From Cesiribacteraceae bacterium YIM B00369 (GTDB lineage: Bacteria > Bacteroidota > Bacteroidia > Cytophagales > Cyclobacteriaceae), in NCBI GenBank assembly GCA_017948555.1, contig JAFMYY010000034.1, positions 2,538-40,342 of the forward strand: a stretch of DNA of 37,805 nt, written 5' to 3'. Shown here piece by piece: positions 1-7,668 of the stretch; within the stretch, counting starts at the first letter, position 1; each line of letters starts with the position of its first letter. The position numbers were made by a program, and so were the translations under genes. The notes beneath the pieces are model-generated. The model saw only the letters and a list, made by a program, of their open reading frames with translations, was not told the origin of the DNA and made no database searches.

Positions 1-62
1 CGCAACAGCCTTTTTTATTAATTCTTTATATTCCCGTACCACCTCAAATATCAACCGGCAAA

Positions 63-590
63 TCAAAAGTTTACATCCACTCTCACCCTTCCATTCGGCC
101 GGTCCTGTGCCCGTTCACCTGCATAAACCTGTTCCCTGCAGTCTCCTCCACACTTACTGTGCGGGTGCTGGTGTCTCTTTGCCCATTCCTTTTCTCTTTT
201 CTCCCATTCTTTTTTTTGCTTTTTCCATTCTTTATGGCGGGCTTTATAATGATGTTTTTCGCAATGATATTGATTATACATATATGGACTGTCACCATAA
301 TAATCCAGCACCACCTGCATGGAATTTCCTGAATTTATACCTGCATAAAAGGAAGGTAAAACGCTTGCCCTGTACCATGCCTGCCCTTCCGGGTAAATAT
401 ATGCCCTGCTTACATTGTCATAATAAAAATTGTGCTGAGGGAAATATAAATACCTTGGCTGTGCATGGTAAGATTCTGCTGCGCCCCTGTTATGCGGATG
501 CCCGTGTTTTTTCTGAGCGTAAGCCTCAAAAGGAAGTATTCCGCTTAATAGCAAAACAACTGCTGTAATAACTATAATGGAAGTTTTCAT
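63..590 (-). CDS. Small exported His/Tyr-rich protein, unknown function
   Basis: About 175 aa from an ATG at 588-590. The frame is open 59 codons further upstream, but the ATG at 590 is chosen because it starts directly with a signal peptide (residues 1-26: MKTS, a hydrophobic core, then EAYAQ/KK). The mature part has a Tyr/Phe-rich stretch (RYLYFPQHNFYYD followed by AYIYPEGQAW), then a strongly charged Lys/Glu/His-rich segment with repeated KEW/KKEWEKR units, and two Cys in a CGGDC motif near the C-terminus. Small exported proteins with a 'YYYYP..NVYYD' plus 'W' segment are common in Bacteroidota and uncharacterised. It is transcribed away from the MFS gene at 895. Existence and export are fairly sure; the role is unknown. 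Confidence 0.6.
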   Translation of the reverse strand: MKTSIIVITAVVLLLSGILPFEAYAQKKHGHPHNRGAAESYHAQPRYLYFPQHNFYYDNVSRAYIYPEGQAWYRASVLPSFYAGINSGNSMQVVLDYYGDSPYMYNQYHCEKHHYKARHKEWKKQKKEWEKREKEWAKRHQHPHSKCGGDCREQVYAGERAQDRPNGRVRVDVNF

Positions 591-894
591 GCTGTTTATG
601 TTTAGAGTTATAAATTTATTCTGAGCAGTTACACCCTGTTGAAAGCTCATTTCCACGGATACTGTATTACGACCACCTGAACGGGGTGAATACAAAAAGG
701 ATGCCAGATCCTGATTCAGGCGAAAACTGAAATCCGGTCCGGGAACATAAATCTCCAAGCCCGCCACTGGCCCGGAGCGGCAAAGAATTGCTATTACCGT
801 TAAATTGATTGATTTTTACAGCTGTTAATAAACTTATACAAGCGGTGAAAAACATAAAACCGTTTTCCCTGAAAAAAGCAGTAATAAACTTTAA

Positions 895-2145
895 ATGGAT
901 ATAGCAAACAGCAATATAAAACGCGGACTCAAGGAGAACTGGCAGCAGTTTTTCTTACTTGTTACCATTAATGCTTTTGTGGGGGGCATGGTAGGCCTGG
1001 AAAGAAGCATACTGCCCCGGCTTGCTGAGGTGGAATTTAATATAGAAGCAAAAACAGCTATTCTTTCATTCATAATTGTTTTTGGCATATTTAAAGCCTG
1101 CTCTAATTACCTTACCGGCACTTTTGCAAATAAACTGGGCAGGAAAAAGCTGCTTGTAACAGGCTGGCTGCTGGGTCTTCCTGTTCCTTTTATCCTGATG
1201 TATGCCCAAAGCTGGAACTGGATTATTTTTGCAAATTTGTTATTAGGCATGAACCAGGGAATGGCCTGGAGCAGCACCATAATGATGAAACTGGATATTG
1301 TGAAAGACAGGCAACGGGGTCTTGCTATGGGCTTAAATGAATTTGCAGGTTATTTTGCTGTAGCACTAATGGCTTTTTTTACAGGTTATATTGCAGGAGA
1401 ATATGGCCTGAGGCCCTACCCTTTTTATATTGGTATAGCTCTGGCTTTTACAGGTTTTCTGGCCAGTTTACTGCTTGTAAAGGAAACGCAGCCACATGTA
1501 AAAAAGGAATCAGCTACCAGTAAAATTATGAGGCTGGAAAATATTTTTCTGGAAACCACATGGAAGAACAAAAATATAGGATCTGTAACTCAGGCCGGAC
1601 TCATCAATAACCTGAACGATGGAATGATGTGGGGTCTTCTTCCCCTCATTTTAACTGTTAAAGGTTTTGACCTGAAGGAAGTTGGAATAATTACAGCCGC
1701 TTACCCTGCAGTTTGGGGAACAGGCCAGTTGTTTACCGGTAAAATGGCCGACCATTTCAGCAAAAAAAAGATGCTTTACTGTGGAATGTTTCTGCAGGGA
1801 ATAACCATCCTTTCCCTGCTCTTTGCCGGCACCTTTTCTCACTATATAGCCCTTGCCGTTGTGTTAGGTTTGGGTAAAGCACTTGTTTACCCTACCTTTC
1901 TGGCCACCATTGCTGAATTCACTCACCCGCTTGACAGGGCAAAAAGCCTTGGCATTTTCCGCTTCTGGCGCGACTCAGGCTATGCATTTGGAGCAATACT
2001 TACAGGCCTGCTGGCTGATTATATAGGCCTGGAAGTTCCATTCCTGGTAATTGGCCTGCTCACCATATCATCAGCGATTATTATTATTGTACGGATGCGT
2101 ACACCTGTTCTGCAGGAACTGGCAGGGGTTCAGGAAAGGGAATAA
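895..2145 (+). CDS. MFS transporter
   Basis: 416 aa, a full-length major facilitator with about 12 hydrophobic segments. The loop between segments 2 and 3 carries the MFS motif A pattern (TFANKLGRKK, residues about 76-85), and a related motif recurs in the second half (MADHFSKKK). A charged central loop near residues 195-215 separates the halves. The substrate cannot be told from sequence; drug, sugar-phosphate or organic-acid transport are all possible. It stands alone, divergent from the small exported protein on its left and 249 bp before the molybdenum hydroxylase operon. There is no clear Shine-Dalgarno site, as is usual in this phylum. Confidence 0.85.
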   Translation: MDIANSNIKRGLKENWQQFFLLVTINAFVGGMVGLERSILPRLAEVEFNIEAKTAILSFIIVFGIFKACSNYLTGTFANKLGRKKLLVTGWLLGLPVPFILMYAQSWNWIIFANLLLGMNQGMAWSSTIMMKLDIVKDRQRGLAMGLNEFAGYFAVALMAFFTGYIAGEYGLRPYPFYIGIALAFTGFLASLLLVKETQPHVKKESATSKIMRLENIFLETTWKNKNIGSVTQAGLINNLNDGMMWGLLPLILTVKGFDLKEVGIITAAYPAVWGTGQLFTGKMADHFSKKKMLYCGMFLQGITILSLLFAGTFSHYIALAVVLGLGKALVYPTFLATIAEFTHPLDRAKSLGIFRFWRDSGYAFGAILTGLLADYIGLEVPFLVIGLLTISSAIIIIVRMRTPVLQELAGVQERE

Positions 2146-2394
2146 AGGGGCAGGTAAATTTACACAGTCCATTTTCTGAAAAAATCTTTTTTGGCCCTGC
2201 AGTTAAGCAGTTTTTTTCTTAACTTAACGTTTGAACGCTAAAGTTTTTACCAGCCGGATATGCAGCTTATTTACTGTGCAAAAAATATTCCTTTTTTACC
2301 AGGGCAGGAAATACTTTACCTTAGATAAAATATTTGGAGGCAACAGATGCCCGAAAGCACGCAAATGATCATTTAATAAATTCCATATTGAGTA

Positions 2395-2856
2395 ATGGCA
2401 CTATACAAGCTTAATATTAACGGAAAAAGCTACGAGGCAGATTTGGAGCCGGACACTCCTCTTCTTTGGGTTCTTCGCGACCATCTCGGGCTTACGGGAA
2501 CCAAGTATGGCTGTGGAATTGCCCAATGTGGCGCATGTACAGTCCACCTTAAAGATCAGGCAGTACGCTCCTGCGTATTTCCTGTTGCCGGCATTGGCAA
2601 TTCCCCTGTAACCACCATTGAGGGGCTTTCTGAAAATGGAGATCACCCTGTACAGCAGGCATGGGATGAGGTTGATGTTGCGCAGTGTGGCTATTGCCAG
2701 GCCGGCCAGATAATGACTGCAGCAGCCCTGCTCCGGCGCAATCCCAATCCTTCTGCGGAAGAAATAGATGCCGGCATGACGGGCAATATTTGCCGCTGCG
2801 GAACCTACCACCGCATTCGTGAAGCAGTTACATTAGCCGCGACCAAACTTAAGTAA
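2395..2856 (+). CDS. 2Fe-2S subunit of molybdenum hydroxylase (IorA/aldehyde oxidoreductase type)
   Basis: 153 aa, the normal length for the small iron-sulfur subunit of the xanthine oxidase family. The N-terminal plant-ferredoxin-type cluster ligands are C40, C45, C48 and C60 ([11 protein letters not shown]...RSC). The C-terminal four-helix cluster ligands are C98, C101, C133 and C135 (QCGYC...ICRCGTY). The protein relays electrons from the Moco subunit encoded 2 bp downstream. It has no signal peptide, so it presumably travels folded with its Tat-bearing partner. It is the first gene of a five-gene operon (2395-7217). The lack of an FAD subunit gene suggests electrons pass to the cytochrome c encoded two genes later instead of NAD+ or O2. 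Confidence 0.93.
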   Translation: MALYKLNINGKSYEADLEPDTPLLWVLRDHLGLTGTKYGCGIAQCGACTVHLKDQAVRSCVFPVAGIGNSPVTTIEGLSENGDHPVQQAWDEVDVAQCGYCQAGQIMTAAALLRRNPNPSAEEIDAGMTGNICRCGTYHRIREAVTLAATKLK

Positions 2857-2858
2857 TC

Positions 2859-5006
2859 ATGGAAAATCAAAAAACGGATTCGGGCAGAAGGAATTTCCTT
2901 AAGCAATCCCTTATTGCCGGTGGAGGTCTGTTAATTGGCTTTAACCTAGGCGGCACCAAACTTGCCGCTCAGGGCATCATCAGCAATGCTGCTGCAGAGG
3001 CTGCTGTTGAATTTAACAGCTTCCTTTCCATTGCCGGCAATGGCCTTGTTACCATATATTCGCCTAATCCGGAAATTGGTCAGAATATTAAAACTTCCTT
3101 TCCCATGATAGTGGCCGATGAGCTTGATGTGGACTGGACTAAGGTAAACATACTGCAGGCACCGTTGGATAACAGTAAATTCCAGCGACAGGTAACCGGT
3201 GGCAGCGGGGCCATTCCGCATTCATGGAAGCGGCTTCGTGAAGCAGGCGCCACAGCACGGCAGATGCTGATGGAGGCAGCGGCACAGCGCTGGAAGGTAC
3301 CCGTATCGGAATTAAGTACTGCAGACAGTATGGTCATACACAAGGCCGGCAATCGCAGTATAGGCTATGGTGAACTGGCGGAAGCAGCAGCAAAACTTCC
3401 TCAGCCTGCCAATGTAAAACTAAAAGATCCGAAGGATTTTAAGCTGATAGGCAAGGCTGTTAAAAATGTAGACAATAAGGATATTATAACCGGAAAGCCT
3501 CTTTATGGAATTGACTTTTACCGGGAAGGAATGCTTATTGCCATGGTTCAGCACCCGCCGGCTTTTGGTATGAAGATTAAGTCGGTGGATAGCACTGCTG
3601 CTAAAAGCATGCCCGGCATAACAGATGTTTTTGTTTTCAAAAACAATGTAGCCATAGCGGGCAAATCCACCTGGCAGATAATGAAAGCCAGAAAAGCCCT
3701 GAAGGTAACTTACGAACAGGAACAGGAACCTGAAAGCAGCTCAGACCATGACCGCCTGTTCAGGGAACTGCTCGACAGCAAAGACGCTACAGTACGCCGG
3801 AAGGACGGAGATGTGGAAACGGCATTTAAAAGGGCTGCAAGGGTAATAACAAAGGAGTACCAGTGCCCTTTCCTTCCGCACAGTCCGCTGGAACCCATGA
3901 ACTTTTTTGCCCACGTCAGGCCCGACGGAGTTGAATTGGTTGGCCCCACCCAAACGCCTGACCGCGCCCGTAGTGTGGCAGCTGAAATAACAGGCATTGC
4001 TCCCGAAAAAATTACAGTTGAAATGACCCGTATGGGTGGTGCTTTTGGCCGCAGGTTAATGGCAGATTTTGTGGAGGAGGCAGTGGAAATTTCCAAACAG
4101 CTTAAAGCACCTGTTAAGCTTATCTGGAGCCGCGAAGATGATATGACCGGGGGATATTACCGCCCTGCTGTCCGTTACCGTTTTGAGGCAGCGCTGGATG
4201 CCAGCGGCAATATGACCGCCTATAAACTCAGAGGTGCCGGCATGAATGCGGGGAATCCCACAAGGGAGCACAATTTCCCGTCAGGCTCAGTGGAAAACCT
4301 GCTGATCGATTCTGTGGAACATAAATCACCGGTAAGCACAGCTCCCTGGAGGGCTCCTATCACCAACTTTCTTGCTTTTGCGGAACAGGCTTTTATTGAT
4401 GAAGTTGCCCAGGCTGCCGGCAAGGATCCTGTTCAGTTCAGGCTGGAACTGATGGACAAAGCAAAAAAATCGCCGGTGGGAAAAATAGGCTATGACATTG
4501 ACCGGATGAAAAAGGTCAGCGAAATGGTAGCTGAAAAATCCGGATGGGGTAAGAAGAAAGGGGTATATCAGGGCTTCAGCGTTTACTATTCCCATCTTTC
4601 CTATGTAGCACAGGTAGCAGAAGTTGTTCTGGATGCCGGTAAACCAGTGGTAAAGAAAATATACGCCGTAGCTGACTGTGGCCAGGTTGTAAACCTCAGC
4701 GGTGCAAGGCAACAGGTAATAGGAGGCATTGTTGATGGCCTTGGCCATGCTATGTACGGCAACCTTACTTTTAAAGAAGGAGCACCTGAGCAAAAGAACT
4801 TCCATCAGTATCGCCTGATCCGGCTGCGGGAAATCCCTGAAATTGAAGTCCATTTTGTGGATAACGGAATGGACCCGACCGGACTCGGAGAACCTGCACT
4901 TCCGCCAACAGGTGCTGCAGTGGCTAATGCAATTTTCAAGGCTACAGGAAAACGTATCTACAACCAGCCACTTACAGAGCAGGACGCGATGAAGGGCGCT
5001 TCTTAA
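2859..5006 (+). CDS. Molybdopterin-binding catalytic subunit of xanthine dehydrogenase family (IorB-like), Tat-exported
   Basis: 715 aa. The N-terminus is a clear Tat signal (R10-R11-N-F-L-K, then a glycine-rich hydrophobic stretch to about residue 38), so the enzyme should act in the periplasm. Moco-domain motifs include the QTPDRAR segment, GGAFGRR, TAPWRAP and the C-terminal GLGEP, whose Glu (about E678) is the catalytic base position of this family. Its length and single-polypeptide Tat form fit isoquinoline 1-oxidoreductase beta subunits and related aldehyde dehydrogenases. The real substrate (N-heterocycle or aldehyde) is not readable from sequence. The gene follows the 2Fe-2S subunit by 2 bp and precedes a cytochrome c gene. 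Confidence 0.92.
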   Translation: MENQKTDSGRRNFLKQSLIAGGGLLIGFNLGGTKLAAQGIISNAAAEAAVEFNSFLSIAGNGLVTIYSPNPEIGQNIKTSFPMIVADELDVDWTKVNILQAPLDNSKFQRQVTGGSGAIPHSWKRLREAGATARQMLMEAAAQRWKVPVSELSTADSMVIHKAGNRSIGYGELAEAAAKLPQPANVKLKDPKDFKLIGKAVKNVDNKDIITGKPLYGIDFYREGMLIAMVQHPPAFGMKIKSVDSTAAKSMPGITDVFVFKNNVAIAGKSTWQIMKARKALKVTYEQEQEPESSSDHDRLFRELLDSKDATVRRKDGDVETAFKRAARVITKEYQCPFLPHSPLEPMNFFAHVRPDGVELVGPTQTPDRARSVAAEITGIAPEKITVEMTRMGGAFGRRLMADFVEEAVEISKQLKAPVKLIWSREDDMTGGYYRPAVRYRFEAALDASGNMTAYKLRGAGMNAGNPTREHNFPSGSVENLLIDSVEHKSPVSTAPWRAPITNFLAFAEQAFIDEVAQAAGKDPVQFRLELMDKAKKSPVGKIGYDIDRMKKVSEMVAEKSGWGKKKGVYQGFSVYYSHLSYVAQVAEVVLDAGKPVVKKIYAVADCGQVVNLSGARQQVIGGIVDGLGHAMYGNLTFKEGAPEQKNFHQYRLIRLREIPEIEVHFVDNGMDPTGLGEPALPPTGAAVANAIFKATGKRIYNQPLTEQDAMKGAS

Positions 5007-5072
5007 AAGCCATTTGCTTCCCTTATAACTCAATATTTAATAACTATTTCGGTTTAATCAGGTTTTTGCTAC

Positions 5073-5495
5073 ATGTTCAATAATATATTCCGCAGGAATG
5101 CCTTTGCTATTCCGGCCTTATCGGGTCTCATTTTACTGTCGTCCTTTCTGTTGAACCGGCACACGGAGCTTGAGGAAAGCATTAAAAGAGGCAAACAGGT
5201 TTATATTACCAATTGCATATCCTGCCACATGGAAGATGGTACAGGTATGCAGGGAACCTTCCCTCCTCTTGCCCAATCCGATTACCTGATGGCTGATACC
5301 CACCGGGCAATAAAACTGATAAAGGAAGGAATTGATGGTGAAATGACTGTAAATGGAGTTACCTACTATGGTTTTATGCCTGCACAGGACCTGGACGAAA
5401 AACAAATAGCCGATGTAATGAACTACATCAGGAATTCGTGGGGCAATAAAGGGGAAATGGTAAAAGCAGAAGATGTGAAAGCGGCACTGAAGTAA
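5073..5495 (+). CDS. Class I cytochrome c, likely electron acceptor of the Moco enzyme
   Basis: 140 aa. A hydrophobic N-terminal segment (residues about 11-27) acts as signal peptide or anchor. A single heme c site CISCH lies at residues 48-52, and the likely distal Met is M102 in YYGFMPAQ. C-terminal helix residues (ADVMNYIRNSWGN) are typical of small monoheme cytochromes. It sits 66 bp after the Tat-exported Moco subunit, and both products should be periplasmic. I infer that it takes electrons from the 2Fe-2S clusters and passes them to the respiratory chain. The next gene starts 10 bp downstream. Confidence 0.9.
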   Translation: MFNNIFRRNAFAIPALSGLILLSSFLLNRHTELEESIKRGKQVYITNCISCHMEDGTGMQGTFPPLAQSDYLMADTHRAIKLIKEGIDGEMTVNGVTYYGFMPAQDLDEKQIADVMNYIRNSWGNKGEMVKAEDVKAALK

Positions 5496-5505
5496 TGGAA
5501 AAGGG

Positions 5506-6636
5506 ATGAAGGAACTCAGACAAATAATTGATACCTATACTCAATACCTCAAAAGTGGGAAAAAAGCTGCTCTGGCCACTGTGGTTAAAGTGGAAGGGTC
5601 CGCCTACCGCAGGCCGGGCGCCCGTATGCTGATAATGGAAGACGGCAAATGGCAGGGCTCAGTAAGCGGTGGCTGCCTTGAGGGTGATGCCCTGAAAAAG
5701 GCCAGAAAGGTAATGGAAGGTACCGAAGTGGAAATGCTTACTTACGATACCCGTGAGGAAGGTGCTCATGACCTCTACCTGGGGCTGGGCTGCCATGGAA
5801 AAATAGAAATTCTCCTTGAGCCTTTGCACGAAAGCGATCCGGCAAATCCTGTTTTGTCCCTTCAGTCATTTTTCCTGCAAAATAAAGAGGCTGTTCTTGC
5901 AACTGTTCTCCGCGGGGGGAGCCTGAAGCCGGGCAGCAGACACTTATGGTTTGGGCAGGAAGGTATTCTCCCTTCTGCCTTTGATGCCTTTGCTGCCGGG
6001 TTTCCAAAAGCACTGGAAAAAGGCAGGTCGGTTAATATGCTTTTTAATGAAGGGGAAGCGCAAACAGAAATCTTTTTTGAATACCTCAACCCCGGACTGG
6101 AGCTTTACATTTTCGGGGCAGGTTTAGATGTGGTGCCACTGAGCGAAATGGCCAAAGTTTTAGGATGGAAAGTGTTTGTTTATGACAACTGCGTGGCTCA
6201 CCTCGCCCCTATGCGTATTCCGGCTGCAGACTCACTGAATTTTACAGACTTCTGCCATCTGCCCCGGAATTTTTCCCCCGGCAGGTATTCGGCAGCCCTG
6301 GTAATGTCGCACAGCTATAAATTTGATGCCAATGCCCTGCAGTTCCTCCGGGACAAGAATATTCCTTATGTGGGTTTAATGGGGCCACGTAAACGCTTCG
6401 ACCGCATGGAAGAGGAATTCCCTTCCCTGGCTGCTTACCGCGAAGGGAACAGACTCCATAACCCGATTGGCCTTGATATTGGTGCAGAAACACCTGAGGA
6501 GATTGCCCTCTCTATACTGGGAGAGGTTAAAACCTTCTTCTCCGGGAGAGCAGGCCGCCCCCTGAAAGAGAAAAAGGTACCTATACATGAAAGGCAGGAA
6601 ATGGCTGTTGTAAACCTCAATACCAGCAAGGCATGA
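5506..6636 (+). CDS. XdhC/CoxI family Moco insertion factor
   Basis: 376 aa. The N-terminal XdhC/CoxI domain has the conserved GSAYRRPGARM and GSVSGGCLEGD motifs (residues about 31-61). A C-terminal Rossmann domain begins near residue 200 (LYIFGAGLD). Members of this family bind Moco, help sulfurate it and load it into molybdenum hydroxylases, and they stay in the cytoplasm. That fits delivery of cofactor before Tat export of the subunit encoded at 2859-5006. The stop codon overlaps the next gene's start (ATGA at 6633-6636), indicating translational coupling with the cytidylyltransferase. Confidence 0.92.
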   Translation: MKELRQIIDTYTQYLKSGKKAALATVVKVEGSAYRRPGARMLIMEDGKWQGSVSGGCLEGDALKKARKVMEGTEVEMLTYDTREEGAHDLYLGLGCHGKIEILLEPLHESDPANPVLSLQSFFLQNKEAVLATVLRGGSLKPGSRHLWFGQEGILPSAFDAFAAGFPKALEKGRSVNMLFNEGEAQTEIFFEYLNPGLELYIFGAGLDVVPLSEMAKVLGWKVFVYDNCVAHLAPMRIPAADSLNFTDFCHLPRNFSPGRYSAALVMSHSYKFDANALQFLRDKNIPYVGLMGPRKRFDRMEEEFPSLAAYREGNRLHNPIGLDIGAETPEEIALSILGEVKTFFSGRAGRPLKEKKVPIHERQEMAVVNLNTSKA

Positions 6637-7217
6637 ACATTTGCGGGCTCATCCTCGCCGCAGGTGGCTCCTCCAGATTAGGCCAACCTAAACAGCTGGT
6701 TAATGCAGGGGGAAAGTCTTTGCTGGAACATGCTATTGAAAACGCACAGAAGACATGTTTGCAGCAGATCTATGTAGTGCTTGGAGCCCACCGCGAACAA
6801 ATTGAAACCCGGATTGAAAATTTACCTGTTACCGTTATCAGAAACAGTAAATGGCAGGAAGGTATGGGCAGCAGTATCAGTGCCGGTATTGCTCCTGTTA
6901 CCGGCGAAAAGAAATGGGATGCTGTACTGATTATGCTTTGCGACCAGCTGCACATAAATTCACAACATCTGCAGGCCATTACCTCCGCTTTCCGGCAGGG
7001 AAAGGCGCCTCTTATTGCAACAGCCTACGGAAATCAGCAGGGAGTTCCAGCACTTTTTGCCCGGCAGTATTTCACAGAGCTGGAAAAACTCTCCGGAGAC
7101 AGCGGAGCTAAAAAGATCCTTATCAGGCATGCCTCTCACCTGCATACCATCCCGTTTGAGCAGGCTCTCATTGATATTGACACTCCGGAAGACCTTGTGA
7201 AAAACGGAATAAATTAA
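6633..7217 (+). CDS. mocA: MobA-like nucleotidyltransferase (probable molybdenum cofactor cytidylyltransferase MocA)
   Basis: 194 aa, the usual size of MocA. The nucleotide-binding signature is at the N-terminus (LILAAGGSSRLGQPKQL, residues 5-21), followed by NSKWQEGMGSSISAG and the metal-site segment LCDQLH. The family converts Mo-molybdopterin to the dinucleotide form; MocA makes the cytosine dinucleotide used by xanthine oxidase-family enzymes. Its 4-bp overlap with the XdhC gene and its place at the end of the operon support MCD synthesis rather than MGD synthesis. A likely terminator follows at 7251-7290. Confidence 0.85.
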   Translation: MNICGLILAAGGSSRLGQPKQLVNAGGKSLLEHAIENAQKTCLQQIYVVLGAHREQIETRIENLPVTVIRNSKWQEGMGSSISAGIAPVTGEKKWDAVLIMLCDQLHINSQHLQAITSAFRQGKAPLIATAYGNQQGVPALFARQYFTELEKLSGDSGAKKILIRHASHLHTIPFEQALIDIDTPEDLVKNGIN

Positions 7218-7250
7218 GCTTTTTCACCGGATTTTCTTCCCGCAACAACA

Positions 7251-7290
7251 GGAGCGAATCCCTTCCCCCTGCTGTTTCGCCTCCTTTTTT
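7251..7290 (+). terminator. Probable rho-independent terminator of the Moco operon
   Basis: GGAGCGAA (7251-7258) can pair with TTCGCCTCC (7276-7284) with one bulged C, followed by a six-T run. It lies 34 bp after the mocA stop. The imperfect stem and long loop lower confidence. Confidence 0.5.
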
Positions 7291-7668
7291 CACCCCGTTT
7301 CCTGATAAACCGGCTGGTATTTCTTAAATAAAACTGGATTATCCAAAGTTACCTTTCCTCTTTTTTTTCTGTTCCCGGGATTTTTCCGGGTAGATATTTC
7401 GCCCTGATGAAGTGAAATTACAGCCGGACCTGCTTTTTGTGAAGATATATTATTTTGTATTTATCCGTCCTGATAATAATTAATATAATACAGGAAATTT
7501 TATATTAGCATAAGCGCCTGCCCCATTTAGGTTAAAAATATTACGTATTACAGCTGTTTCTCCTTTAAACATTAAAATCCAAACGCTACAGCAAACAATA
7601 AATAAATTGTATTTTGATAATAGGTCTGAAAATAAGAACCTGTTATTCCAATTTAAAACACCATTGCT
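7291..7668. other. Intergenic region before the secreted glycoside hydrolase
   Basis: The full gap between mocA and the next gene is 451 bp; this is the part after the terminator. It is AT-rich toward its right end. I see no convincing ORF, RNA or repeat. It presumably holds the promoter for the gene at 7669, but I found no exact TAnnTTTG match that I would call. Confidence 0.4.

Noticed and set aside
107-568. 153-codon plus-strand open frame opposite the small exported protein
   Set aside because: The opposite strand encodes a signal peptide and a family-like aromatic motif; the plus-strand translation is Cys/Pro/His-rich and looks like a shadow.
2202-2223. GTTAAG ... CTTAAC inverted repeat around a T-run
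   Set aside because: Short stem with the T-run in the loop, not after it; it does not look like a terminator and no regulator is linked. Left as chance in an AT-rich gap.
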